From assembly GCF_000176175.1 (NCBI RefSeq), contig NZ_ACZP01000013.1, positions 885,695 through 949,694 of the forward strand: a stretch of DNA of 64,000 bases. The letters run 5' to 3'. The translations under genes were made by a program, and so were the position numbers. Below are positions 9,402 through 17,924 of this stretch, piece after piece (the stretch's first letter is position 1; the number at the start of each line of letters is the position of its first letter). Below the pieces are notes generated by a model. The model ran no database searches, was not told where the DNA came from, and saw only the letters and a list, made by a program, of their open reading frames with translations. This DNA comes from Vibrio furnissii CIP 102972 (lineage in GTDB: Bacteria > Pseudomonadota > Gammaproteobacteria > Enterobacterales > Vibrionaceae).

Positions 9402-10127
9402 ATGTTTCTAGCTCCGTACTTCTCATCTCAAGAACATCAGTTCCAATTCACCCGCGAACAGGCAAGTCACTTTGCCAAGAAAGTGGCGGGCGACTTCAAC
9501 CCTATCCACGACGAAGACAGCAAACGCTTCTGTGTGCCGGGCGATCTTCTGTTTGCGGTTCTGCTGCAAAAAGAGGGCATTAGCCAGAAAATGCACTTCA
9601 ACTTCTCCGGGATGGTGAGCGACGGAACAGCGCTTCACATTGAGAACAAGTGCAGCAAAGAAAGCGCCGTCATCGATGCGGCTGGTAAAGAGTACCTGCA
9701 CATGCGCCATGAAGGCGATGTGAGCCACAACGCCGCATTCATTGAACACGTGGTGACCAACTACGTGCAGTTTTCAGGCATGAACTTCCCACACATCATG
9801 GTGCCGCTGATGGAAGAGAAGCAGATGATGATCAACTGCCAACGCCCCTTGGTGATTTACGAAAGCATGGAAGTGGAATTCGACCACCTCGACCTCACCC
9901 ATCCAGAAGTTGCATTTACTGGTGCCACTTTTGATGTTGATGGTAAGCGTGGTCTCGTGACCTTAAACTTCGCCTTTAAAGAAGAAGGCCGTGTGGTCGG
10001 TAAAGGCGTGAAACGGATGGTGGCTAGCGGCCTGAAGCCCTACAGCCAAGAAGACATTGACGATTTGGTCAATCGCTTCAACGAGCGAAAGGATGCCTTC
10101 CTAGCAAAGTTCGCTAAAGCAGCCTAA
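9402..10127 (+). CDS. DUF3581 family protein with a MaoC-like hot-dog motif
   Basis: A 241-residue soluble protein that I match to DUF3581, a marine gammaproteobacterial family without assigned function. Near residues 29-48 it reads AGDFNPIHDED, then FCVPGDLLFAVLL. This mirrors the A-x-x-x-x-D-x-N-P-x-H pattern of MaoC/R-hydratase hot-dog enzymes, where Asp and His are catalytic. A hot-dog acyl-thioester-related fold is therefore an inference, supported by a second half (about 150-215) with beta-rich character (FTGATFDVDGKRGLVTLNFAF). Monocistronic, with its own terminator. Confidence 0.75.
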   Translation: MFLAPYFSSQEHQFQFTREQASHFAKKVAGDFNPIHDEDSKRFCVPGDLLFAVLLQKEGISQKMHFNFSGMVSDGTALHIENKCSKESAVIDAAGKEYLHMRHEGDVSHNAAFIEHVVTNYVQFSGMNFPHIMVPLMEEKQMMINCQRPLVIYESMEVEFDHLDLTHPEVAFTGATFDVDGKRGLVTLNFAFKEEGRVVGKGVKRMVASGLKPYSQEDIDDLVNRFNERKDAFLAKFAKAA

Positions 10128-10151
10128 CGGTTGCTCACATGACATAAAGAG

Positions 10152-10175
10152 AAAAAGCTCCCTTGGGAGCTTTTT
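10152..10175. terminator. Bidirectional terminator, DUF3581 / methyltransferase
   Basis: AAAAAGCTCC-CTTG-GGAGCTTTTT, a ten-bp stem with A and T runs on either side, between convergent genes. Confidence 0.9.
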
Positions 10176-10637
10176 TCATATCCAGCGGCGCACACGCGCT
10201 TTGTAATCGGTGTAAGCCCGGCCGAACAATCGCGTCAGCACTCGCTCTTCGGGTTGAATCTGAAACCGGTTCATATAAATCACAAACAGCCCCACCACCA
10301 GCAAGCTGACCACATTTTGATGCCAGTATGCAAAACCCAGCAGAAGCAATAGCAACGCCAGATACATCGGATTGCGGCTGTAATGGAAAATGCCGCTATC
10401 GACGACCGTCGACGCTTCATGCGGTTTGGTCGGATTCACCGTGGTCTTCGCGCGGCGAAATTGCACCACACCGGCGATCCCAATCACGCCCGACAACACA
10501 AAGCACACCGCAAACACCCCGTACTTATAAGGCAACATCACATCCGCAAATCGACACGCTTGAGCCAGACGATTCACCATCACCAGCGCAATCAGAAACA
10601 GCGCCACTGGTGGTATTTTTAACTCCAAATATCGCAT
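10176..10637 (-). CDS. Integral membrane methyltransferase of the ICMT/PEMT-like family
   Basis: A 153-residue membrane protein with about four hydrophobic segments (roughly 8-27, 38-58, 92-110, 112-125). It has the hallmark of isoprenylcysteine methyltransferase-like enzymes: GIFHYSRNPMYLALLL, then a C-terminal IQPEERVLTRLFGRAYTDYKARVRRW. Both are SAM- and substrate-binding segments in this family. The ATG at 10637 follows AAGGAG; the frame is open further upstream but without a ribosome site. The substrate is unknown (lipid, small thiol or metabolite). Confidence 0.85.
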   Translation of the reverse strand: MRYLELKIPPVALFLIALVMVNRLAQACRFADVMLPYKYGVFAVCFVLSGVIGIAGVVQFRRAKTTVNPTKPHEASTVVDSGIFHYSRNPMYLALLLLLLGFAYWHQNVVSLLVVGLFVIYMNRFQIQPEERVLTRLFGRAYTDYKARVRRWI

Positions 10638-10724
10638 AACCGCTCCTTTCGATGTCGCTTTCAGTATACGCAAAACACGCCAGCGTGCTGCCAACTCTAC
10701 CGCAATTCGCAGCAGCAGAGACAA

Positions 10725-10749
10725 GAAAGCCCGGCAATACCGGGCTTTC
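10725..10749. terminator. Terminator hairpin downstream of ydiJ
   Basis: A perfect ten-bp stem (GAAAGCCCGG / CCGGGCTTTC) with a five-base loop, just beyond the ydiJ stop. On the minus strand it is followed by a modest TTCTTGT tract. Confidence 0.75.
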
Positions 10750-10751
10750 GA

Positions 10752-13700
10752 TTACAGTAGCGTCAGCAGCGCTTGCAGTGGATGCTTCGGCTTCACCTGC
10801 TCAAAGCGCTTCACCTGACTGCGGCACGAATAACCGGTGATCAAACAACGCTCTTTAGGCAACTTGTCTAAGCTGGGTTTCCAGCTCAAGCCATAAATGT
10901 CTTTCGACATCTGCAGCTTATCCACTTCGTGACCAAACGTCCCCGCCATGCCACAACACCCAACGGGCACGGTTTGCAGCGTCGCGCCAAAGTGCGCAAA
11001 GATAGCGCCCCACTCTTTCTCCGCGTTTGGCATTTTGGTTTTCTCGGTGCAGTGCGCCAGCAAATACCACGGCTCTTCATGGCCGGCATCACGCGCTTCA
11101 AACTCACGCAGACGCGGCTGCAACCATTCGTGTACGGTCAGCACCTGATAATCACCGCGCTCAGCGCCCAGCACTTCCACGTATTCATCGCGGTAACACA
11201 GCACCAATGCCGGATCGACACCCACCAGAGGAATGTTGAGATCCGCGACTTGAGAGAGAAACGCCGACGTATTGGCCGCCGTGGTGCGAAACTGTTGCAA
11301 GAACCCTTTGATGTGCTGCGCTTTCCCGTTCGGTTTAAACGGCAGCAGAATCGGTTTTTTACCCAGTTTGACCGCCAAGGCGATGAAATCTTCCACCACA
11401 TCCGCATCGTAGTAACTGGTGAACGGGTCTTGCACGATGATCACATGTTGATCGCGATCGGCTTGCGACAAAGAGGCCAAACGCTGCATGTCAAAGTGCG
11501 CCACCGGATGACGACGCGTACGCTGTGCCAGCGTCGGCACCGACAGCAGCGGCGCATCAACGTAACCCACCGTCGACGCCGTCAGGCTTTGTACCCATTT
11601 CTGCGCGATCACGCCATTGACCAATCTCGGCGCTTTGCCCATCACCGGCAGCATGCTTTCAATGTTCGCCACCAAGTAATCCTTCACCGGACGTTGGTAA
11701 CGGGAGTGATAAATATTGAGGAAGCGCGAACGGAAACTCGGTACATCGACTTTAATCGGACACTGGCTGGCACACGCTTTACACGCCAAACAACCATTCA
11801 TCGCTTCATACACTTCATGCGAGAAGTCGTATTCGTGACGCTTGTTCATGCGGTTACGCACGCGCTCGATCATGGTTTTGATGGTCGGCGCGGTTTCCAG
11901 CGTCTGTTTTTCCAGATCGAGAATATCGATGCCCTGCTCAGTTAATTGGCGCAGCCATTCACGCACCAGACCCGCGCGGCCTTTGGGTGAGTGGCGGCGA
12001 TCTGCGGTCACTTTCATTGATGGGCACATTGGCGAGCTGGTGTCGTAGTTAAAGCACAAGCCGTTGCCGTTACACTCCATCGCTTGCTTGAAGCTGTCGC
12101 GCACTTGCACGTCGATTTGGCGATCAAAGTAACCACGCTTGGTATCAGACACTTTGACCAATTCAAAGTTGGTGTCGAGCGGCGTACAAATTTTGCCCGG
12201 GTTCATCTTGTTGTGCGGGTCAAATGCGGCTTTTACACGGCGCAGTTCAGTAAACAGTTCATCACCGAAAAACTCAGGGCCGTATTCAGAACGGTACCCT
12301 TTACCGTGCTCACCCCACATCAAACCGCCGTATTTCGCGACCAGTTTGACCACTTCATCCGAGACTTCATGCATCATCAGCTCTTGCTTGGGATCGCACA
12401 TGTCCAGCGCTGGGCGCACATGCAACACGCCAGCATCCACGTGACCAAACATGCCGTAAGCCAAGCCTTTGGAATCAAGCAACTGGCGGAACTCTGCAAT
12501 AAAGTCAGCCAAATTTTCCGGCGGCACGCAGGTGTCTTCGGTAAACGGAACCGGTTTTGCACGGCCTTTCGCCGCGCCCAGCAAGCCCACCGCTTTTTTC
12601 CGCATGTTGTAGATACGGTTGATGCTCGGCAGATCGTCGCACACCTGAAAACCGATAATGCCCGCTTCCTGATTCGCGACCATTTGCTCTAAGCGAGCGG
12701 TCAAAGCCGCCACTTGGGATGCCACCAGTGCGTCATCTTGGTCAGCGAATTCGACAATGTTGATGCCCTGCATCGTTTTGCCTGGTACGTCAGTGATCAA
12801 GTCGCTCACGCTGTGCCAAACGATGTCTTCTTTTGCAAGATTCAACACTTTCGAATCCACGGTTTCTACCGACAACGCATTCGCTTCCACCATCACCGGC
12901 GCGTTGCGCAGTGCCGAGTCAAAGCTGTCGTATTTGATGTTCACCAACGTGCGCGCTTTCGGAATGCGCGTCAGGTTCAGTTTGGCTTCAGTAATGAACG
13001 CCAAAGACCCTTCAGCACCACACAACACGCGGGTGATATTAAATTGATCGGTTGCTTCATCAATCGCATTTTTCAGATCGTAGCCGGTCAGAAAACGGTT
13101 CAGCGGCGGGAATTTCTCCACAATTTGGGCGCGTTTTTCGCGGCACACCGTTTCGGTCACTTGCATCGCCACGGCAGCATATTCTCCCGCATTCGGCAAA
13201 CCGCGTGATAAATCGGTTTCCAGCATCGAACCGTCGGCAAACACCGCTTGCAACGACAGCACGTGATCGGAAGTTTTCCCGTATTTCAGCGAGCCCTGCC
13301 CTGACGCATCGGTATTGATCATGCCGCCGAGCGTGGCGCGGTTACTGGTGGACAAATCGGGTGAGAAGAAGAACCCATATGGACGAACAGCATCGTTGAG
13401 TTGATCTTTGATCACGCCCGCCTGCACACGCACCCAACCCTCTTCGGCATTCACTTCAAGAATTTGGTTCATGTGACGCGACAGATCCACCACCACGCCT
13501 TTGGTCAGCGACTGGCCGTTGGTGCCTGTGCCGCCGCCACGCGCTGAAAATGTCACGCGCTCGAATTCCGGTTTAGTGCTAAGTTTACCGATAAGGGTGA
13601 CGTCGTGAGTCGATTTGGGGTGAATCACCGCTTGCGGCAGCTGTTGATACACGCTGTTATCGGTGGACACAGCCAAACGGCTTGAATATTGCGTTTCAAT

Positions 13701-13790
13701 GTCGCCGCTAAAACCTGCTGCTTCCAGTTCATGCAAAAAGGTTAAAACAACGGGGTCGACATCGGATTGGAGATGAAGTCTTGGTAACAT
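10752..13790 (-). CDS. ydiJ: FAD-linked oxidase / Fe-S oxidoreductase YdiJ (D-2-hydroxyglutarate dehydrogenase type)
   Basis: A 1012-residue fusion of three modules. First comes a PCMH-type FAD-binding domain (about 50-230, FSARGGGTGTNGQS) with a FAD-oxidase C-terminal domain to about 540. Next is a ferredoxin-like part with a Cys cluster near 573 (CNGNGLCFN) and a 4Fe-4S motif CLACKACASQCP near 665. Last is a CCG/GlpC-like domain with VGCCGMAG near 943. E. coli YdiJ with the same layout oxidises D-2-hydroxyglutarate; other 2-hydroxyacids are possible. It is probably membrane-peripheral and delivers electrons to the respiratory chain. Single gene, with a 272-base upstream region before a divergent frame. 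Confidence 0.9.
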   Translation of the reverse strand: MLPRLHLQSDVDPVVLTFLHELEAAGFSGDIETQYSSRLAVSTDNSVYQQLPQAVIHPKSTHDVTLIGKLSTKPEFERVTFSARGGGTGTNGQSLTKGVVVDLSRHMNQILEVNAEEGWVRVQAGVIKDQLNDAVRPYGFFFSPDLSTSNRATLGGMINTDASGQGSLKYGKTSDHVLSLQAVFADGSMLETDLSRGLPNAGEYAAVAMQVTETVCREKRAQIVEKFPPLNRFLTGYDLKNAIDEATDQFNITRVLCGAEGSLAFITEAKLNLTRIPKARTLVNIKYDSFDSALRNAPVMVEANALSVETVDSKVLNLAKEDIVWHSVSDLITDVPGKTMQGINIVEFADQDDALVASQVAALTARLEQMVANQEAGIIGFQVCDDLPSINRIYNMRKKAVGLLGAAKGRAKPVPFTEDTCVPPENLADFIAEFRQLLDSKGLAYGMFGHVDAGVLHVRPALDMCDPKQELMMHEVSDEVVKLVAKYGGLMWGEHGKGYRSEYGPEFFGDELFTELRRVKAAFDPHNKMNPGKICTPLDTNFELVKVSDTKRGYFDRQIDVQVRDSFKQAMECNGNGLCFNYDTSSPMCPSMKVTADRRHSPKGRAGLVREWLRQLTEQGIDILDLEKQTLETAPTIKTMIERVRNRMNKRHEYDFSHEVYEAMNGCLACKACASQCPIKVDVPSFRSRFLNIYHSRYQRPVKDYLVANIESMLPVMGKAPRLVNGVIAQKWVQSLTASTVGYVDAPLLSVPTLAQRTRRHPVAHFDMQRLASLSQADRDQHVIIVQDPFTSYYDADVVEDFIALAVKLGKKPILLPFKPNGKAQHIKGFLQQFRTTAANTSAFLSQVADLNIPLVGVDPALVLCYRDEYVEVLGAERGDYQVLTVHEWLQPRLREFEARDAGHEEPWYLLAHCTEKTKMPNAEKEWGAIFAHFGATLQTVPVGCCGMAGTFGHEVDKLQMSKDIYGLSWKPSLDKLPKERCLITGYSCRSQVKRFEQVKPKHPLQALLTLL

Positions 13791-14149
13791 TTGCTTCCTG
13801 CCCGTACTGCGCTGATCCGATCAGCTCTGGGTTGAGAGTTAATTTTGGAATTAATCTTTGAATCAGGTCACTTTACAACATTTAAAAAGGTGATCAAATC
13901 AGAATCTCAATGCCAGAATGAATTGAAAGGGAATTTATTGTGGGCGACACGCCAAATCGGTCAAGTTGCAGCCAAAACACACATAAATGTGGGTCAAAGC
14001 ACATACGCAATCGTTTAGCTGAGGGATTTTATCTTCGCGATTGAAGGTTTGAATGGAGGGGAATGTGCACATTGCACTACTCCTTTTCGACCGATAAGGA
14101 TACGCTGCTTATTCCGCTTTTCGTCTTATTAGCATCTACGGACAAATAC
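13791..14149. other. Intergenic region between ydiJ and the CheX-like gene
   Basis: About 360 bases between divergent genes. It holds a short palindrome, CACATAAATGTG (13979-13990), and AT-rich stretches consistent with two promoters. I could not assign a known operator. The downstream frame extends to 14063, but the extra 29 residues are not family-like. Confidence 0.4.
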
Positions 14150-14830
14150 ATGAAAAAAAATAAAATCGTGACCACCGAAGACATTTTGTTGAAGCTGTGC
14201 CAATCAGTTTCAAGCGTGCTTACTTCAGCCACAGGTTCAACCATTTCTTATTCTGCGATGGTGCAGAAGATCAACAAAACCTCATTGAAACCTGATTTTG
14301 GTTGCTTCGTTCTGTTCGACGGCGGGTTCACTGGCTTGGTCGTGATTAACTTTACGGCGAAAGCCGCTCTGGAAGTCTACGCGAACTACATGCGTAACAT
14401 GGGCATGCCGGAAGAAGAACTGGCCGTTCTGCACACCTCCGATGAAGTGGGCGACGTCTTGGGAGAACTGATGAACCAGTTGGTCGGCGATTTCACCAAG
14501 AAAGTACGCAAAGAGCTGCAAACCAACATCACGCAAAACCAACCTAAAATGCTGTCGCTGAACAAGCAGGTCATTCTGTCGGTCGACACTAACCTCGATC
14601 GCCCGCAAGCACGTCGCGTCACCTTCTCCACCGAAAACAACAACATCTTCTACCTTGAGCTGGCAATGGATAAAACCGAATTCATCCAGTTGGAAGAGTT
14701 TGAAGTGCAGGAAGACGAAAGCCCAGATTCGATTCTTGAAGCCACCCAACAGAAAATGGCCACCAAGAAAGAACCGGCAAAAAGCAACGACGTTGACCCT
14801 TCTGACCTACTCGACGAACTGGGTTTGTAA
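14150..14830 (+). CDS. DUF3334 protein with a CheX/CheC-type phosphatase signature
   Basis: A 226-residue cytoplasmic protein matched to DUF3334. Residues 98-132 contain Asp102-x3-Glu106-x2-Asn109-x22-Pro132, which reproduces the [D/S]-x3-E-x2-N-x22-P consensus of CheC/CheX/FliY phosphatases that dephosphorylate CheY. One such motif suggests the CheX-like, single-site arrangement. The surrounding sequence (DEVGDVLGELMNQLVGDF) is amphipathic helix, as expected. The C-terminal tail (190-226) is acidic and ends DPSDLLDELGL. The start MKKNKIVTTED was preferred over an upstream ATG at 14063, whose extension lacks a ribosome site. No chemotaxis gene lies nearby. Confidence 0.75.
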   Translation: MKKNKIVTTEDILLKLCQSVSSVLTSATGSTISYSAMVQKINKTSLKPDFGCFVLFDGGFTGLVVINFTAKAALEVYANYMRNMGMPEEELAVLHTSDEVGDVLGELMNQLVGDFTKKVRKELQTNITQNQPKMLSLNKQVILSVDTNLDRPQARRVTFSTENNNIFYLELAMDKTEFIQLEEFEVQEDESPDSILEATQQKMATKKEPAKSNDVDPSDLLDELGL

Positions 14831-14839
14831 TCCATTGAC

Positions 14840-14878
14840 GCGCCAATCTTTGAGGAGATTCTTTGAGGAGATTGGCGC
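14840..14878. terminator. Hairpin carrying a perfect 13-bp tandem duplication
   Basis: Arms GCGCCAATCT (14840-14849) and AGATTGGCGC (14869-14878) pair perfectly. The interior contains TCTTTGAGGAGAT twice in direct tandem (14847-14859 and 14860-14872). Removing one copy leaves an ordinary hairpin with a six-base loop. It sits just past the DUF3334 stop, but a U-tract is poor, so terminator function is tentative. Confidence 0.6.
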
Positions 14879-14950
14879 TCCGCCTTTAAATTCCATGACA
14901 GAAACGTTAAAATAGCCAACTTTTCTTAATGCCGTAGAAACGTTTTTCGC

Positions 14951-15640
14951 ATGTCGATGGATAAACAAAAAGCCCTCAAAAAAATCGCGAAATGCCTAGA
15001 GTTAGGCAATTCAGCCAACGTGAACGAAGCTGCGAACGCCATCAAGATGGCGCACCGCCTGATGCTCAAGTATGGCTTGGACAAAGATGACATTGAGTTT
15101 ATCAAAATGGGGAAAACGCAGTCGACGCACTTGTTGCCGGCTTCGATTTCATCTGCCATTTTGCGTGTCATTCGCGGTATCAACACCAAGTTTGGCGTTG
15201 AAGCGGTGCTGCTCAATCACAAAGGCCTGAAACGCGTGGAATTCATCGGCGAAGCGGACCGCGCCATCTTTGCGGCGTTTGCGTTTGATATCGTCTATCG
15301 CGAGATGAACGAACAGACCGGTCAATTCCGCAACAGCTTTGCTGGCAGCGGCACATCGAACCCAGAAGTACAGCGTCGCGTGAACTCATTCCTCTCGGGT
15401 TGGGTCGAAGGCGCACTGGAAAAATTGCCGATCATTACGCCAGATGAAGAATCTGCAAATAAAATCAATAGTTATATTGATAAAGAATTCAAAAACATAG
15501 ACCGCGAAACCTTTAAGCAGCAATTGCGTGAAGCGATGAAAAACCTCACCGCCGATTACGAAGTTGGGCTGAAAAAAGGTCGTCGAATTTCGGTCAGCCG
15601 CCCCATTGATGGCGCTCAAGCGCCTAAGTTATTGAAGTAA
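14951..15640 (+). CDS. DUF2786 domain-containing protein
   Basis: A 229-residue protein whose first 40 residues (KALKKIAKCLELGNSAN, then EAANAIKMAHRLMLKYGLD) match DUF2786, a short helical domain seen in bacterial and phage-associated proteins. The remainder (about 60-229) is basic and mixed alpha/beta, similar to the DUF7168-type region that usually follows. The function is unknown. Two starts are close together (14951 and 14957) and neither has a strong ribosome site. Single gene between a hairpin and the OmpA-like gene. Confidence 0.75.
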   Translation: MSMDKQKALKKIAKCLELGNSANVNEAANAIKMAHRLMLKYGLDKDDIEFIKMGKTQSTHLLPASISSAILRVIRGINTKFGVEAVLLNHKGLKRVEFIGEADRAIFAAFAFDIVYREMNEQTGQFRNSFAGSGTSNPEVQRRVNSFLSGWVEGALEKLPIITPDEESANKINSYIDKEFKNIDRETFKQQLREAMKNLTADYEVGLKKGRRISVSRPIDGAQAPKLLK

Positions 15641-15745
15641 ATCCTTCGTCAAACCTGAGTAAAATCGTCTAAGCTTGCATTGACGACAAGGCTGTTTTTT
15701 CGTTTATTGCATGCGGAAAAAATAATGACTCATGGAGATGACGTT

Positions 15746-16414
15746 TTGAAAAAAATAACTCTGGCATTGGCCGTGTTGATCGCACTTTCTGGCTGTGCAG
15801 CAACACAGCGACAGAACGCAACTACCGGTGAAACCGAGACAAACTCAGCCACCAAAGGCGCATTGCTCGGCGCACTGGCGGGTGCTGCGGTGGGCCTTGC
15901 AAGTGGTGATGATGCCAAAGAGCGTCGTCAGCGTGCCCTCATCGGCGCCGCGGGGGGTGCTGCAGTGGGCGGTGGCGTCGGCTACTACTTTGACCAACAA
16001 GAAGCTGCGCTTCGTCAAGAGCTGCTGAACTCCGGCGTTCAAGTCGAACGTGTGGGCGAAAACCAATTGGTGCTGCGGATGCAAAACGGCATCGGCTTCC
16101 AAACCAACTCATACCAGCTCGACTCGTCTATCCACAACACGCTGCGTGGTGTGGCAAAAATTCTGGTCGAATACCCAGACACCAGCCTTGTGATTGACGG
16201 TCACACCGACAGCACAGGCAGCGACACCACCAACCAAATTTTGTCTGAACGTCGCGCGGAATCCGTTCGTTCGTTCTTGCTGTCTCAAGGTGTTGCCGCA
16301 GGCCGTGCCATTGCGCGTGGCAATGGTGAACGTTACCCACTGTGCACCAACAGCACCGCGGATGGCCGTTCATGTAACCGCCGCGTTGAGATTCAAATTC
16401 TCCCGCTAAAATGA
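15746..16414 (+). CDS. OmpA-family lipoprotein with glycine-zipper (YiaD-like)
   Basis: An outer-membrane lipoprotein. A signal peptide ends in a lipobox LSGC (KKITLALAVLIALSGC). A glycine-zipper stretch follows (ATKGALLGALAGAAVGLASG and AAGGAAVGGGVGYY, about 40-90 of the precursor). The C-terminus is an OmpA peptidoglycan-binding domain with DGHTDSTGSDTTNQ and LSERRAESVRSFLLSQG. The TTG at 15746 is chosen because GGAG lies eight bases upstream and the signal peptide then starts normally. An ATG at 15725 in frame would add seven polar residues and lacks a good ribosome site. Likely anchors the outer membrane to peptidoglycan. Confidence 0.88.
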   Translation: MKKITLALAVLIALSGCAATQRQNATTGETETNSATKGALLGALAGAAVGLASGDDAKERRQRALIGAAGGAAVGGGVGYYFDQQEAALRQELLNSGVQVERVGENQLVLRMQNGIGFQTNSYQLDSSIHNTLRGVAKILVEYPDTSLVIDGHTDSTGSDTTNQILSERRAESVRSFLLSQGVAAGRAIARGNGERYPLCTNSTADGRSCNRRVEIQILPLK

Positions 16415-16463
16415 TTTAATGAGCCAGCCACCATGATGGGATGTGTCTGAACATCAATGACTT

Positions 16464-16490
16464 AAGCCTGGCATAACGCCGGGCTTTTTT
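16464..16490 (+). terminator. Terminator after the OmpA-like gene
   Basis: AAGCCTGGC-ATAAC-GCCGGGCTT with one G-T wobble, then a T run. Confidence 0.8.
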
Positions 16491-16510
16491 AATAAGGATC
16501 GTGATCGGGT

Positions 16511-17530
16511 ATGCGCCACTTCGTTCGAGGATTGCTCGTTGCTCTTACTGCTCTGCTGACATTCAGCGCACAAGCCGACATTTCAGATTTGATCACCTTG
16601 GCCAATCAGGGCGATCGTAACGCGCAGTATCAGCTTGCCGTTGATTATCAACGTGGCCATAACACGCCTGTCAGTCAGGACGATGCATTCTATTGGTTTC
16701 AACAAGCCGCAGAAGCCGGCCACACGCCCGCAATGGTTCAACTTGCCAACGCCTACGTCGCCGGCACAGGCACAGATAAAGACATCCACAAAGCACTCTT
16801 TTGGTTGATCAAATCCTTGGTGGACGGCAATCAGAGCGCTGCTGTGCATATCGGGCAGCTATATCAAAGCTTAACGCAATCACCGAGCCCAGACGCGATG
16901 GCGGAGATTTGGTATCACAGCGCCGCCGAACACAACCCACAAGCGGAGCAATTGTACGCGCAATTACTGGAGCAGAAATTCAACCAGCAGCGTGCGCGGC
17001 AGGTGTCGTCCATCGAACAATTGGAAAGTGCCATCGACGCCTCCACCGCCCAACCCACACCCGTGGTGACCACCACGACGCAACACCAAACCGAAAGCCT
17101 GATGAGCGATTACCTGTTCATCGTTCTGGTGGTGTTGGTGATCGTCTGTTTGCTGTCGGCTTATCGCTATGTCAAACAGGCCAAACGTCGCCAATCCACG
17201 CACGAGCAGGAAGACTATGCCACCAAACATGCCGCCAAACTCAACGCGCAATCCGGCATCGTTAAACAACAAAAGCGCCAGTTAGAAACCCTCTATCGCG
17301 AACTGAAATCTCTGCAAAACGCGCAAGCCAATCAAAATCAGGATCATAAGTTATCACTGGCCTGTGCGATGTTTGGTTTTCATCCCAGCCAGCTTCCCGA
17401 TGAACGCAGCATCAAAGTGCGATACAAACAACTGTCGAAAATCTACCATCCCGACATGAAGGGCAGCGAAGAGGAAATGAAGCGTCTGAACGGCGCCTTA
17501 AAGATTATTATTAATCATGTTAATAAATAG
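16511..17530 (+). CDS. SEL1-repeat, transmembrane, J-domain protein
   Basis: A 339-residue protein with an unusual layout. It has a signal peptide (1-22, cleavage near SAQA-DI) and SEL1-like helical repeats (about 26-160, e.g. DAFYWFQQAAEAGHTPAMVQL and KALFWLIKSLVDGN). A Thr-rich linker, one strongly hydrophobic segment (201-221) with positive KQAKRR after it, a coiled stretch (245-280) and a J-like domain at the C-terminus follow, with HPD at 313-315. The charge pattern predicts SEL1 repeats in the periplasm and the J-domain in the cytoplasm, where it could recruit DnaK. The target is unknown. Monocistronic. Confidence 0.8.
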   Translation: MRHFVRGLLVALTALLTFSAQADISDLITLANQGDRNAQYQLAVDYQRGHNTPVSQDDAFYWFQQAAEAGHTPAMVQLANAYVAGTGTDKDIHKALFWLIKSLVDGNQSAAVHIGQLYQSLTQSPSPDAMAEIWYHSAAEHNPQAEQLYAQLLEQKFNQQRARQVSSIEQLESAIDASTAQPTPVVTTTTQHQTESLMSDYLFIVLVVLVIVCLLSAYRYVKQAKRRQSTHEQEDYATKHAAKLNAQSGIVKQQKRQLETLYRELKSLQNAQANQNQDHKLSLACAMFGFHPSQLPDERSIKVRYKQLSKIYHPDMKGSEEEMKRLNGALKIIINHVNK

Positions 17531-17696
17531 TTAATTCAACATTCATTATTCTGATATTGTTTTTCCATGATTGCTCGCAGCCCTTATAGCGCAATCGATT
17601 ACTCTCGCAAGATCCATAACAAACACTTAACTTCCCCCAGTTGACTATGCGATAATTCGCCGCGAATTAAACACCTGAATCAGGTGGGGAGAAAAC

Positions 17697-17891
17697 ATGT
17701 TCACAATCGAAGGCATTTGCGACTGGTGTAAACAACCCAGCCTGCTGACTAAACACGAATATATCGACGGTAAATCACACTACTCTTGTGCTAAATGCAA
17801 TGAATTTGCGCGTATGGATGTACGACAATTTAATATTGCCGAGCAAGCGTTGCGAGAACGTCGAGCCCAGCAGACCGCATTCAGACCTTAA
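17697..17891 (+). CDS. Small zinc-ribbon-like protein
   Basis: A 64-residue protein with two Cys pairs, CDWC (9-12) and CAKC (32-35), spaced as in a zinc ribbon, followed by a charged helix to the end. GGGGAG precedes the ATG at good distance and a clear terminator follows, so it is a real gene. I do not recognise a named family. It may bind nucleic acid or another protein through the zinc knuckle. Confidence 0.7.
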   Translation: MFTIEGICDWCKQPSLLTKHEYIDGKSHYSCAKCNEFARMDVRQFNIAEQALRERRAQQTAFRP

Positions 17892-17902
17892 CCCGAGAAA
17901 AG

Positions 17903-17924
17903 AGCGCCAGGATGGCGCTTTTTT
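17903..17924 (+). terminator. Terminator of the small zinc-ribbon gene
   Basis: AGCGCC-AGGAT-GGCGCT followed by TTTTT. Confidence 0.85.

Noticed and set aside
10929..11945. Long plus-strand open frame (338 codons) opposite ydiJ
   Set aside because: It is basic and low in typical protein composition, has no family resemblance, and lies entirely antisense to a clear 1012-residue enzyme. It is a shadow of the GC-rich codon pattern.
12084..12692. Plus-strand frame of 202 codons opposite ydiJ
   Set aside because: Antisense to conserved FAD-oxidase sequence with no ribosome site or recognisable domain.
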